NCBI GenBank assembly: GCA_024690205.1
Contig: JAILCX010000034.1
Span: 1 to 64,000 of the forward strand
From: Lachnospiraceae bacterium
GTDB lineage: Bacteria; Bacillota; Clostridia; Lachnospirales; Lachnospiraceae
DNA length: 64,000 nt
Direction of reading: 5' to 3'
The position numbers and the translations under genes are program-made. This document shows, piece by piece, positions 14,934-24,397 of this stretch (within the stretch, counting starts at the first letter, position 1; the number at the start of each line of letters is the position of its first letter). Under the pieces are notes generated by a model. That model was not told where the DNA came from and made no database searches. It worked only from the letters and a program-made list of their open reading frames with translations.

Positions 14934-16112
14934 ATGAACGAGATCCAGCTTAAATACGGATGTAACCCCAATCAAAAACCTTCAAGGATTTTTATGGAAG
15001 ACGGAAGCGATCTTCCCGTGGAGGTCTTAAACGGAAAACCCGGTTATATAAATTTTCTTGATGCTTTTAACGGATATCAGCTTGTTAAGGAGCTTAAAGA
15101 AGCAACAGGACTTCCCGCAGCCACGTCGTTTAAGCATGTTTCACCTGCAGGTGCGGCAGTAGGACTTCCTCTTGATGATACGCTTGCAAAGATCTATTGG
15201 GTTGATGACCTTGGAAAGCTTTCTCCTTTGGCATCGGCATATGCAAGAGCAAGAGGAGCTGACAGGATGTCTTCTTTCGGAGATTTTATCGCTCTTTCCG
15301 ATGAGTGCGATGCTGACACGGCACGCCTTATAAAAAGAGAAGTATCCGACGGAGTCATAGCTCCGGGATATTCCGATGAAGCACTTTCCATACTTAAGGA
15401 AAAGAAAAAGGGAAATTATAACATCATAAAGATAGATCCTTCATATAAGCCTGCCGAGATTGAAAGAAAGCAAGTATACGGCATCACATTTGAGCAGGGA
15501 AGAAACGAGCTTGATATTAATAAAGATCTATTCGGAAATATCGTTACCAGGAACAAAGATATTCCCGAGAGTGCTCTTATCGATATGAAAATTGCGATGA
15601 TCACTCTTAAATACACTCAGTCCAATTCGGTTTGTTACGTAAAAGACGGGCAGGCCATAGGTATCGGTGCGGGACAGCAGTCAAGGATACACTGCACCAG
15701 ACTTGCAGGTTCAAAGGCCGACAACTGGTTTCTTCGTCAGTCTCCCGAGGTGCTTGGGCTTCAGTTTATAGATTCACTTGGACGAGCCGACAGAGATAAT
15801 ACGATAGACGTATATATGTCGGATGAATACGAGGATGTTTTAAAAGAGGGCGAATGGCAAAAGAGATTCAAGGTTAAGCCCGAGGTGTTTACGGTTGAGA
15901 AAAAGAAGGCCTGGCTTTCAAAGAACACGGGAGTAACATGTGGATCGGATGCATTCTTCCCGTTCTCCGATAATATCGAACGTGCTCATAAATCCGGTGT
16001 TAAGTATATAGCACAGCCCGGCGGATCGGTAAGAGATGACCTAGTTATTGAATGTGCGGATAAATACGATATGGTTATGGCATTTACGGGTATCAGGCTT
16101 TTCCATCATTAA
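14934..16112 (+). CDS. Phosphoribosylaminoimidazolecarboxamide formyltransferase (stand-alone AICAR transformylase)
   Basis: A 392-residue protein starting at ATG 14934 after AAGGAAAG; the ATG at 14919 lies inside the previous gene and has no ribosome site. It has the transformylase features 'LKYGCNPNQKPSR', 'TSFKHVSPAGAAVGLPL' with the catalytic Lys-His pair, and 'VGIGAGQQSRIHCTRLAGSKAD' type sequence (here starting AIGIGAGQQSRIH). The inosinicase domain of ordinary PurH is absent; it is supplied by the preceding PurO-like gene. It transfers formyl from 10-formyl-tetrahydrofolate to AICAR. The gene pair is probably an operon. Confidence 0.9.
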   Translation: MNEIQLKYGCNPNQKPSRIFMEDGSDLPVEVLNGKPGYINFLDAFNGYQLVKELKEATGLPAATSFKHVSPAGAAVGLPLDDTLAKIYWVDDLGKLSPLASAYARARGADRMSSFGDFIALSDECDADTARLIKREVSDGVIAPGYSDEALSILKEKKKGNYNIIKIDPSYKPAEIERKQVYGITFEQGRNELDINKDLFGNIVTRNKDIPESALIDMKIAMITLKYTQSNSVCYVKDGQAIGIGAGQQSRIHCTRLAGSKADNWFLRQSPEVLGLQFIDSLGRADRDNTIDVYMSDEYEDVLKEGEWQKRFKVKPEVFTVEKKKAWLSKNTGVTCGSDAFFPFSDNIERAHKSGVKYIAQPGGSVRDDLVIECADKYDMVMAFTGIRLFHH

Positions 16113-16130
16113 AAATTCAGTTGGAACCTC

Positions 16131-17858
16131 ATGAGAAAACTTCTTAAATACCTAAAAAAATACAGGATAGAAAGCGCACTGGCACCGCTTTTTAAAATGC
16201 TTGAAGCGGTATTTGAGCTGATCGTACCGCTCGTTGTCGCATCCATGATCGATAACGGGATAGGAAACGGCGGAAACGGGACGCATATACTTAAATGCTT
16301 TGCACTTATGATAGTGCTGGGCGTTGTGGGACTTGTTGCTGCATGTACCGCGCAGTTTTTTGCAGCGAAGGCGGCGACCGGCTTTTCCAAAGATTTAAGG
16401 AGTGATCTTTTCAGGCATATTTTATCCCTAAATTTCAGATCTATAGATAACGCGGGAACATCGACACTTATAACAAGGATGACAGCAGATGTAAATACGG
16501 TCCAAAACGGTGTCAACATGTTCCTGAGACTCTTTTTGCGCTCACCCTTTATCGTAACGGGAGCCATGGTGATGGCATTCTTTATCGATGTAAAGAGCGC
16601 ACTTATTTTTGTAGCGGTCATAGCTGTTTTATCGCTAACGGTCGCACTTATCATGTCAAGCAATATCCCGCTTCTTAAGAAAGTCCAGTCTAAACTTGAT
16701 GATGTCCTCAATCTTACAAGGGAAACTCTTCAGGGCGTGAGGGTGATAAGAGCCTTTGCATACGAAGAAAAACAATATGAAGAGTTCAGGGGGAGCAATG
16801 ATGAACTTTCGGGTATGCAGTTAAAGGCCGGAAGAGTATCCGGACTTCTTAACCCTCTGACCTACGTGATCATAAACCTGGGCATTGCGGTTTTGGTCAT
16901 GACGGGATCCGACCGAGTATATAACGGGATACTTACAACAGGACAGGTAGTTGCGCTATATAACTACATGTCACAGATCCTTGTGGAGCTTATCAAATTT
17001 GCAGGGCTTATAGTTACCGTAAATAAAACTCTGGCTTCGGCTAACAGGATAACCGATGTTTTCGGATATGAAACAGGAATGAAATGTTCTGATGACCCTG
17101 TGTCTGTTCAAAAAGGAAAGGGTGCATCAATTGAGTTTAAAAACGTTTCAATGACTTATTATGAAGGAGCCGACGAAGCGTTAAGTGATATTTCATTCAG
17201 GATAGAAGCAGGTCAGACACTTGGTATCATCGGGGGAACCGGATCGGGAAAGACCACGCTTTCAAACCTTATCCCCAGATTTTATGATGTTACCTCGGGA
17301 GAAGTACTTATCGATGAGCGAAACGTCAAAGAATATGATGTGAAATCTCTTAGGGAAAATGTCGGGATAGTAATGCAAAAGGCGGCCCTTTTTGCAGGAA
17401 CGATAAAAGAAAATCTTCTTTGGGGAAACGAAGGGGCAGGTGATGATGAGATACTTTCGGCTGTGGACGCTGCCGTAGCCAAAGATGTCATAGATTCAAA
17501 GGGCGGACTGGATGCCCGTATCGAAGCCGGAGGAAAAAACTTATCCGGAGGACAAAGACAAAGACTTACGATAGCAAGAGCACTTGTAAGGCATCCGGGA
17601 ATACTGATCCTTGACGATGCTTCTTCAGCGCTTGACTATGTTACGGATCTTAAACTCCGTACCAATATAAAGGAACTTTCATACTCTCCGACTGTCGTGA
17701 TAATCTCACAAAGAACCGCATCGGTACAGCATGCTGACAGGATACTTGTGCTTGAAGACGGTGAAGGGGTCGGATTCGGAACGCATGAGGAACTTCTTAA
17801 AAACTGTGGGGTGTATAAGGAAATATATGATTCACAGTACAAAAAGGAGGTGGGCTGA
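16131..17858 (+). CDS. ABC exporter half-transporter with degenerate ATPase site
   Basis: A 575-residue fusion of a six-helix membrane domain (about 1-320) and a nucleotide-binding domain (about 335-570). Walker A is 'GGTGSGKTT' and the signature is 'LSGGQRQR'. Two catalytic residues are changed: Walker B ends 'ILILDDASSALD', with Asp where the catalytic Glu is expected, and the switch His is replaced by Gln in 'VVIISQRTASV'. This is the known pattern of the degenerate-site subunit in heterodimeric exporters such as LmrC/LmrD or TM287/TM288. Its stop overlaps the start of the partner gene (TGATG at 17856-17860). The substrate, often drugs or peptides, is not predictable. Confidence 0.9.
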   Translation: MRKLLKYLKKYRIESALAPLFKMLEAVFELIVPLVVASMIDNGIGNGGNGTHILKCFALMIVLGVVGLVAACTAQFFAAKAATGFSKDLRSDLFRHILSLNFRSIDNAGTSTLITRMTADVNTVQNGVNMFLRLFLRSPFIVTGAMVMAFFIDVKSALIFVAVIAVLSLTVALIMSSNIPLLKKVQSKLDDVLNLTRETLQGVRVIRAFAYEEKQYEEFRGSNDELSGMQLKAGRVSGLLNPLTYVIINLGIAVLVMTGSDRVYNGILTTGQVVALYNYMSQILVELIKFAGLIVTVNKTLASANRITDVFGYETGMKCSDDPVSVQKGKGASIEFKNVSMTYYEGADEALSDISFRIEAGQTLGIIGGTGSGKTTLSNLIPRFYDVTSGEVLIDERNVKEYDVKSLRENVGIVMQKAALFAGTIKENLLWGNEGAGDDEILSAVDAAVAKDVIDSKGGLDARIEAGGKNLSGGQRQRLTIARALVRHPGILILDDASSALDYVTDLKLRTNIKELSYSPTVVIISQRTASVQHADRILVLEDGEGVGFGTHEELLKNCGVYKEIYDSQYKKEVG

Positions 17859-19687
17859 TGGCACTTGAAACCGGAGGCTTTGTCCCTAAGGGAAACCTCG
17901 ATACCGATAAGAATGCGCTTGGAAAGAGCGGACAAAAAGAAACTATCAGAAAGGTTTTAAACAGCCTTAAAAAATACAGACTCCTTATCTTTATCTCATT
18001 GATACTTGCATCAGTGTCGGTGATCTTTACTCTGCTTGTTCCCATAAGGATAGGTGATGCCATAGATCATCTTGGCGAGGGACCGTTATCTTATGAGAAA
18101 AACGATCTTAATTCAAATCTCATCATGGCAGGATTGTTTGCTCTTATAGTTGGAGTATCCCAATGGCTCATGAACCTCATAAATAACAGGATCACCTATC
18201 TTACCGTTAGGGATCTTAGAAACAGGACCATTAAGAAGATACACTCGTTACCTCTTAAATATATCGATTCTCATTCACACGGTGATATAGTTTCGCGTGT
18301 CATTGCCGATGCCGACCAGCTTGCGGACGGTCTTTTGATGGGATTTACGCAGGCATTTACCGGAATACTGACGATAGCCGGAACATTATTCTTTATGCTG
18401 AGGCTTAACGCGATCATCACGCTTGTTGTAGTTGTTGTTACACCCCTTTCCTTGTTTGTAGCAAGGTTTATCGCTTCAAAGACCTATGATATGTTCAGGC
18501 TCCAGGGAAGACAAAGAGGTGAGCAGACAGCCCTTATCGACGAAATGATATCGAACGAAAAGGTGGTAAAAGCCTTCGGACGTGAAGAGGCTGTCATGGA
18601 GAGGTTCGATGAGATAAACGGAAGGCTCAGGGAATCATCACTTAAGGCTATTTTCTTTTCATCGCTCACAAACCCCTGCACAAGATTTGTTAATGCGGTC
18701 TGCTATGCGCTGGTTGCCCTTTCGGGATCGTTCTATGTTTTATCCAAAGGATCGAACGAGCTTCTTGGAGGGATCACGGTTGGAACACTCACAGTATTCC
18801 TTTCTTATGCCAATCAATATACCAAGCCCTTTAACGAGATATCTTCCGTGATATCGGAACTCCAGAATGCGATAGCATGTGCGGCAAGAGTATTTGAGGT
18901 GATGGAAGAAGAACCCGAATCAAGTGACACGGAAAATGCAGAACTTGATGAAGTTAAGGGTGCCGTTGAGATAAAGGACGTTGATTTTTCTTATAACAAA
19001 GATGTTGAACTCATAAAAGGGCTTAATCTTTCGGTTGAACCCGGAAAGAGAGTTGCAATAGTCGGACCTACGGGATGCGGAAAAACGACCATCATAAATC
19101 TTCTCATGAGATTTTATGATGTTGATGAAGGTTCCGTAAGTGTGGAAGGGCATGACATAAGGACGATCAAAAGGAAGTCACTTCGTGATTCATACGGAAT
19201 GGTGCTTCAGGATACCTGGCTTAAGAAGGGTACCATAAGGGACAACATAAGGATCGCGGATATGAACGCGAGTGATGAAGAAGTAATAAAGGCGGCAAAA
19301 GCTACCCATGCTCACAGCTTTATAAGAAGGTTAAAGGATGGATACGATACCGTGGTCGGTGAAGATGTGGGCGGACTGTCTCAGGGACAAAGACAGCTTC
19401 TTTGCATATCAAGGATCATGCTCGGTATACCTCCGATGCTCATTCTGGATGAAGCAACATCTTCGATAGACACCAGGACGGAAATGAGGATACAGGAAGC
19501 GTTTGCAACGATGATGAAAGGAAGAACTTCTTTTATAGTAGCTCACAGACTTTCAACCATAAAGAATGCGGATGTGATACTGGTTATGAAAAACGGACAT
19601 ATTATAGAGCAGGGTGATCATGAAACGCTGCTTGGAATGAAGGGATTTTATTACGAACTGTATAACAGCCAGTTCCAGGGCTCATAA
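17858..19687 (+). CDS. ABC exporter half-transporter, catalytically complete partner
   Basis: A 609-residue half-transporter translated from a very strong site (AAAGGAGGTG) that lies inside the previous gene. Membrane helices fill about 45-345; the ATPase domain spans about 365-605. Walker A is 'GPTGCGKTT', Walker B is 'MLILDEATSSID' with the catalytic Glu, and the switch His is present in 'FIVAHRLSTI'. The signature reads 'LSQGQRQL', deviating at the third position. Together with the upstream subunit this gives one active and one degenerate site, as in known heterodimeric exporters. The pair sits between purine synthesis and an esterase gene, with no regulator beside it. Confidence 0.9.
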   Translation: MALETGGFVPKGNLDTDKNALGKSGQKETIRKVLNSLKKYRLLIFISLILASVSVIFTLLVPIRIGDAIDHLGEGPLSYEKNDLNSNLIMAGLFALIVGVSQWLMNLINNRITYLTVRDLRNRTIKKIHSLPLKYIDSHSHGDIVSRVIADADQLADGLLMGFTQAFTGILTIAGTLFFMLRLNAIITLVVVVVTPLSLFVARFIASKTYDMFRLQGRQRGEQTALIDEMISNEKVVKAFGREEAVMERFDEINGRLRESSLKAIFFSSLTNPCTRFVNAVCYALVALSGSFYVLSKGSNELLGGITVGTLTVFLSYANQYTKPFNEISSVISELQNAIACAARVFEVMEEEPESSDTENAELDEVKGAVEIKDVDFSYNKDVELIKGLNLSVEPGKRVAIVGPTGCGKTTIINLLMRFYDVDEGSVSVEGHDIRTIKRKSLRDSYGMVLQDTWLKKGTIRDNIRIADMNASDEEVIKAAKATHAHSFIRRLKDGYDTVVGEDVGGLSQGQRQLLCISRIMLGIPPMLILDEATSSIDTRTEMRIQEAFATMMKGRTSFIVAHRLSTIKNADVILVMKNGHIIEQGDHETLLGMKGFYYELYNSQFQGS

Positions 19688-19701
19688 AGAAAGGATACAC
19701 A

Positions 19702-20811
19702 ATGAAATACTATTCGATTTCAGAAATTAGTAAGATCCACGTATTCGGACGCATGGGGAAGCAGAAAGATCCGCTTCCTTTATTGTTTAACGGAAGCGGT
19801 GTGGAAGTCGTGGTTACCGGTTCCGAGCTTTGGATAGATCTTGAGACCGACAGTGATTTTTATGAGCCGTGGGTCGCTTATGAACTTAACGGAGCTTTAA
19901 TGGGCAGGCAGATGCTCCTTCCCGGAGAACATTCCCTTTGTCTTTTCAGAAATATGGAACCTGCCACACCAAAGAGAGTGAGGTTCTATCGTGAACTTCA
20001 GGCTATGAGTGAAGATGTGACATGCAAAGTGCTTGTTAAAGGTCTTAAGATAAACGGGGAATTCCTGGATGTTCCTAAGTATGAAAGAAAGCTTGAGTTT
20101 ATCGGAGACAGCATCACATCAGGCGAAGGGACATACGGTGCCTACGAAGATACTGACTGGCTTTCCATGTATATGGGTGCGTCCCAAAACTATGCGACTA
20201 TGACAGCAAAAGCCCTTGGTGCGGACTATCATCTTATCTCGCAGGGAGGATGGGGAGTGTACTGCGGATGGGATAACGATATCCGTCACAACATTCCTTC
20301 CGTATATGAAAAAGTGTGCGGCCTTGCGATGGGACCCATGAACGAAAAAATGGGGACACAGGAAGATTATGATTTCAGTCAATATGCAGCCGATGCCGTT
20401 ATCATAAATCTCGGAACAAATGATGCAAGTGCATTTAACCAGCCTCCGATACTTAATCCCGAAGACGGATTGATGTACAAGCAGCGCATAAATGAAGACG
20501 GAACACCCAACAGGGAGGATATTCTTAAAGTAGAAAAGGCGATAAGGGACTTTCTTTTGACGGTAAGGAAGCACAATCCGAAAGCATTGATCATATGGTG
20601 CTACGGAATGCTGGGAAGCGATATGCTGCTTCCGATAACCGAGGCTATTAACGAATACAGAAACGAACATGATGACAGCAAAGTTTTATTCCTTGAACTT
20701 CCAAACACCACGGAAGAAACATTCGGATCGCATATGCACCCCGGTCCGAAGGCTCATGAACAGGCTTCAAAAGTACTGGTTCCTTTCTTAAAAGAGCGCT
20801 TAAACTGGTAA
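19702..20811 (+). CDS. SGNH/GDSL esterase, CE2 acetyl-xylan-esterase-like
   Basis: A 369-residue protein with two parts: an N-terminal beta domain (about 1-125) and an SGNH hydrolase domain. The nucleophile motif is 'EFIGDSITSGEG' near 133, block III is 'NLGTNDAS' near 235, and the catalytic His is in 'GSHMHPGPKAHEQ' near 345. This two-domain layout is typical of carbohydrate esterase family 2, which removes acetyl groups from xylan or manno-oligosaccharides. No signal peptide is visible, so it probably deacetylates imported oligosaccharides in the cytoplasm. The start follows AAAGGA, 14 bp after the exporter gene. Confidence 0.82.
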   Translation: MKYYSISEISKIHVFGRMGKQKDPLPLLFNGSGVEVVVTGSELWIDLETDSDFYEPWVAYELNGALMGRQMLLPGEHSLCLFRNMEPATPKRVRFYRELQAMSEDVTCKVLVKGLKINGEFLDVPKYERKLEFIGDSITSGEGTYGAYEDTDWLSMYMGASQNYATMTAKALGADYHLISQGGWGVYCGWDNDIRHNIPSVYEKVCGLAMGPMNEKMGTQEDYDFSQYAADAVIINLGTNDASAFNQPPILNPEDGLMYKQRINEDGTPNREDILKVEKAIRDFLLTVRKHNPKALIIWCYGMLGSDMLLPITEAINEYRNEHDDSKVLFLELPNTTEETFGSHMHPGPKAHEQASKVLVPFLKERLNW

Positions 20812-20931
20812 ATAGGATTTTAATGTTTTTTTAATCTTTCTTCAAAGATCCTTTAAGGATGCAATGGTAAATTGTGTATTGTAAACAAAGCAACAACACT
20901 TACACAAGTTAAAGAAAGGTGGAACAACATA

Positions 20932-21474
20932 ATGGAATTATTTGAAAAGGTAGAAAAGTTAAGACAGAAAGCAGACATTACATATGAAGAGGCTAAGGAA
21001 GCTCTTGAAAAGGCAAACGGCGACATGCTCGATGCAATGATAATGCTTGAAAAGGAAGGCAAGACCAAGGCGCCCAAGAAGGAAAGCTATTCAACAGATT
21101 CCGATTCGGACAGATATCCCCTCGTAGTATCTGATTGCTGCAAGAACAAAAAGAACAAAGACGAGAGAGAATCGATCGAATCATGGTGGATCACCAAAAA
21201 GCTCAAAGAGCTCTGGAAAAAGGGAAATGAAAATTTCCTGGTAGTTGAAAAAGATGACAGAATGATCCTTAACGTACCTTTGTGGTTATTCATAGTGATA
21301 CTTCTCCTGGCATGGCATGTTTCTCTCGTAGCAGTTGTAGTATCGCTCTTCCTCGGATGTCATTACAGATTTGAGGGAAAGGCAGATCTCAGCAAGGCAA
21401 ACAATGTGGCAAAAACCGTAGAGGATGCAGCTACACAGGTTAAGGACGAATTCAAAAAGAATGAAGAAGAATAA
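20932..21474 (+). CDS. DUF4342 protein with N-terminal UBA-like helical domain
   Basis: A 180-residue protein; ATG 20932 follows AAAGGTGG, and the frame upstream to 20872 lacks a ribosome site. Residues 1-45 form a UBA/EF-Ts-like three-helix domain ('RQKADITYEEAKEALEKANGDMLDAMIML'-type pattern, here split by my quoting limit). After a charged linker, residues 95-150 match DUF4342: 'VVEKDDRMILNVPLWLFIVI' followed by a second hydrophobic run, so two membrane segments. The function is unknown. It lies 9 bp before a two-component system and may be co-transcribed with it. A membrane-stress role is speculation. Confidence 0.75.
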   Translation: MELFEKVEKLRQKADITYEEAKEALEKANGDMLDAMIMLEKEGKTKAPKKESYSTDSDSDRYPLVVSDCCKNKKNKDERESIESWWITKKLKELWKKGNENFLVVEKDDRMILNVPLWLFIVILLLAWHVSLVAVVVSLFLGCHYRFEGKADLSKANNVAKTVEDAATQVKDEFKKNEEE

Positions 21475-21483
21475 GGAGTTTAC

Positions 21484-22197
21484 ATGGGAGCAAAGATCCT
21501 GATAGTAGAAGATGAGGAAAAACTTGCAAGGTTCATAGAACTTGAGCTGATGCATGAAGGTTATGAGACCGATAAGGCCTTTGACGGGCGAACCGCGCTT
21601 GAAAAGGCCCAAACGGGTGATTACTCGCTCATCCTGCTGGATATTATGCTTCCGGAGATAAACGGACTTGAAGTAATGAGGAGACTGGGGAAGGATCATC
21701 CGACCCCGGTCATACTGCTTACGGCAAGAGATGCTGTTATGGACAAGGTTGCAGGTCTCGATGCCGGAGCCGTTGATTATATAACAAAGCCTTTTGCAAT
21801 AGAAGAGTTACTGGCAAGGATCAGGGTTGCTCTTAAGCTTCATCCCGTATCTATGGAAGGAGTACCGGAAAACAGCGATCCTTCAGATGATGAAGAGGAT
21901 GTTTATAAGTGGAAAGATCTTTGCCTTGATGAAAAGAAGCACAGAGTGACCTGGAAGGGACAGGAGATCACTCTGACCAACAGAGAATTTATCATGCTTA
22001 AGGTTCTTTTGACGAATCAGGATATCGTTATGACCAGGGATACCCTGCTTGAAAAGGTCTGTGGATATGATTACGTCGGAGAAACCAATGTTGTGGATGT
22101 CTATATCAGGTTTTTGCGTTCAAAGATAGATGAAATATTTGATATAAAGATGATCCAAACAGTCAGAGGTGTGGGTTATGTCATCAAATCAGAGTAG
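21484..22197 (+). CDS. OmpR-family response regulator
   Basis: A 237-residue regulator with a receiver domain (1-120) and a winged-helix DNA-binding domain (about 145-235). Acidic pocket 'VEDEEK' at 8-13, phosphoacceptor Asp53 in 'LILLDIMLPE', conserved Thr in 'LLTARD' and Lys in 'YITKPF'. The effector has 'LTNREFIMLKVLL' and ends 'IQTVRGVGYVIK'. It starts after AAGGAG, 9 bp behind the DUF4342 gene, and overlaps the histidine kinase start by about 20 bases. Target genes are unknown; the adjacent lipoprotein and DUF4342 gene are reasonable candidates. Confidence 0.93.
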   Translation: MGAKILIVEDEEKLARFIELELMHEGYETDKAFDGRTALEKAQTGDYSLILLDIMLPEINGLEVMRRLGKDHPTPVILLTARDAVMDKVAGLDAGAVDYITKPFAIEELLARIRVALKLHPVSMEGVPENSDPSDDEEDVYKWKDLCLDEKKHRVTWKGQEITLTNREFIMLKVLLTNQDIVMTRDTLLEKVCGYDYVGETNVVDVYIRFLRSKIDEIFDIKMIQTVRGVGYVIKSE

Positions 22198-23512
22198 TGT
22201 CCAGAGCAGAAAAATGGGTTCGATAAGCCGGAAGATAGGCTGGCGTGTTGTAAGCCGCAGACTATCCGGTCTTTTCTGGATAAATATCTTTATAGTATTG
22301 CTTATCATGGGAACATGGTTCTGCGCCAGAGAATACACTCTGTCAGGAAAGGTGGATCTCAGGCATCATGACAGACATCTTTCATTAACGGATGTCAGTT
22401 TAGAGGATATTGATTCGCCTTATGAGCTTTTTGAAGCCCTGCAGGGTGCAAAATATACTGTTTCCGACAGTGTTACGGGAAAGATCATTCTGGAGGAGCA
22501 TTATTTCGGAATGGCCTGGACGCTTTTCGTATGTGCTTTTTCGGTATTTATGATAGAGATAGGGTTTACCCTGTTTGCCTATCCGATAGAAACGGCAAGA
22601 ACGCGAAGGATTTTAAAGCCTCTTAATGAAATGGCCGTAAGGCTTGATGAATTTTCAAAGATGGATCTTTCGGAAGATAAGTATCATCTTATAGAGGAAA
22701 AGATCGCTCAGCTTGAACCCGATGAGGAGTTTTCTCTTTCTTCGGGAGATGAAGATCTTGTCGGAATCGAAAGAGCAATGAACAATCTTTTGGAGAGGAT
22801 AAGGGAAAGCAATAAGCAGCAGGCCCGTTTTGTAAATGATGCTTCACACGAGCTGCGTACCCCAATTGCCGTTATAGAAGGATATGCAAACATGCTGTCC
22901 CGCTGGGGCAAGGAGGATGAAAAGGTACTTGATGAGTCCATAAGTGCGATCCAGCATGAATCGTCAAATATGAAGCATCTGGTGGAACAGCTTTTGTTCC
23001 TTGCACGGGGTGATGCCGGAAGGACCGTTGTTAAAAAAGAAAAGGTATCACTTAACCGGATAATGCAGGAAGTATATGAAGAATCTCTGATGATCGATGA
23101 AGATCATATTTATAAACTGACTGTTCCCGAAAGTGAGATCTATATAACCGGAGATGAAGGATTATTAAAGCAGGCAGTCAGGATCCTGGTAGATAATTCG
23201 GCCAAGTATACGGAATCAAAAGATGAGATACTGCTGAGCGTCGGGATAAGCGATATCAACAACGTTTATATGCAGGTTCAGGATACGGGGATCGGTATGA
23301 AGGAAGCCGATGTGGAGCATATGTTTGAAAGGTTTTACAGAGCCGATGAGGCAAGAAGCTTTGAAGGAACCGGTCTGGGCCTTTCGATCGCCAAATGGAT
23401 AGTTGATAAACACGGGGGACATTTTAAGATAACATCAAGAGAAGAACTCGGAACAAGGATCGGTATCATCCTTCCGAGAATAAATGAAGAAGTGATCTAC
23501 GAAGCCGGATAG
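22178..23512 (+). CDS. Sensor histidine kinase
   Basis: A 444-residue kinase. ATG 22178 has GAGGTG six bases upstream; a GTG at 22169 is also in frame. Membrane helices lie at about 29-50 and 112-135, enclosing a short sensor loop of about 60 residues. The HisKA motif is 'NDASHELRTPIAVIEG', followed by N box 'VDNSAKYTES', 'DTGIGM', 'FERFYRADEARS' and 'GTGLGLSIAKW'. It is the partner of the overlapping response regulator. Its stop codon (23510-23512) directly abuts the stop of the convergent lipoprotein gene, with no base between. Confidence 0.93.
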   Translation: MSSNQSSVQSRKMGSISRKIGWRVVSRRLSGLFWINIFIVLLIMGTWFCAREYTLSGKVDLRHHDRHLSLTDVSLEDIDSPYELFEALQGAKYTVSDSVTGKIILEEHYFGMAWTLFVCAFSVFMIEIGFTLFAYPIETARTRRILKPLNEMAVRLDEFSKMDLSEDKYHLIEEKIAQLEPDEEFSLSSGDEDLVGIERAMNNLLERIRESNKQQARFVNDASHELRTPIAVIEGYANMLSRWGKEDEKVLDESISAIQHESSNMKHLVEQLLFLARGDAGRTVVKKEKVSLNRIMQEVYEESLMIDEDHIYKLTVPESEIYITGDEGLLKQAVRILVDNSAKYTESKDEILLSVGISDINNVYMQVQDTGIGMKEADVEHMFERFYRADEARSFEGTGLGLSIAKWIVDKHGGHFKITSREELGTRIGIILPRINEEVIYEAG

Positions 23513-24271
23513 TTATTCTATGAAGAACTCTCCGGTTTCTTCGTTCTTTTTGATGGTAAGCATCATCGTTTCGGTATTATATCTTGACACATCAAGTTCT
23601 ATCATATTTCCGTTACCGGTTTCCTGCTCTGATTCAGCGGGATCTTCTTCAGATGACCCTTCTTCATCGTCAGTCTCTTCAGGGTCATCTTCGGAAGCTT
23701 CAGATTGAAGGATCTCCTTATCGTCTAATGAAAGTATCCAGGGTGTGTTGGCAGCGTTTTTGTAGATCGTAAGCCCTACAATTTCGCGGCCGGGTGCAAG
23801 ACCGGACAGAGATTCCAAAGCGTTAAGAGGCTCCGGATCAGAGTCTTTTTCATATAAATACAGAGTCGAAAATGTGATGTCGGTATCATTTTTGATGGTA
23901 AGGACAACAGGAGTAAGCTCTTTGGCATCTTCTACGAGCTTTATCTCACCTATAGTCTTTAAATATCCCGCATAGGAATCGGTCATGGTGTTCATTGTTC
24001 CTATGAGAGAATCTATCTGGGCATCCGTCATTTCGTAAAGATTAAAAGATTCTATTTCGGGAATGCTTCCCGCAAGAGCTGTAAGCTCCTCATCAAGGGA
24101 ATTATCTTTTATCTCGTTATGAGCCGCCACTACAGCATTGTGTGTATTAATGAGATTTCTGTATGCGGCCTGAGCCTGTATTATCTTGTCTTCTGAAGGA
24201 CCGCAGGCACTAAGCACAAAAGCACATGCCAAAACTAAAGAGCCAACGGTTAATGATCTTACTTTTTTCAT
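23513..24271 (-). CDS. Lipoprotein of unknown function
   Basis: A 252-residue protein whose N-terminus from 24271 (MKKVRSLTVGSLVLACAF) ends in the lipobox LSAC, so it would be lipidated on Cys and held outside the membrane. The frame extends to 24307, but the signal peptide defines the start. The mature part is helical at first ('NTHNAVVAAHNEI', 'MTDAQIDSLIGTMN'), then a beta region, and an acidic low-complexity stretch near residues 195-225 rich in Glu, Asp and Ser. I do not recognise the family. It converges on the histidine kinase; it may be a signal partner or target of that system, which is inference only. Confidence 0.7.
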   Translation of the reverse strand: MKKVRSLTVGSLVLACAFVLSACGPSEDKIIQAQAAYRNLINTHNAVVAAHNEIKDNSLDEELTALAGSIPEIESFNLYEMTDAQIDSLIGTMNTMTDSYAGYLKTIGEIKLVEDAKELTPVVLTIKNDTDITFSTLYLYEKDSDPEPLNALESLSGLAPGREIVGLTIYKNAANTPWILSLDDKEILQSEASEDDPEETDDEEGSSEEDPAESEQETGNGNMIELDVSRYNTETMMLTIKKNEETGEFFIE

Positions 24272-24327
24272 CCATATCAGACTATCACAACAAAGACGCT
24301 TCATCAAGGAAAACCATAAGTTCCAAA

Positions 24328-24356
24328 TTGCTATCCGTTTGCTATTAAAGTATAAT
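24328..24356 (+). promoter_or_regulatory. galK promoter
   Basis: TTGCTA (24328-24333) and TATAAT (24351-24356) are separated by 17 bp. The predicted start near 24363 gives a 35-nt leader to ATG 24398. The site lies in the 126-bp space between the divergent lipoprotein and galK starts. Confidence 0.65.
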
Positions 24357-24397
24357 TCTTATTGATATCCCAAAGTATTTCAGGATGCGAGGTGCTT

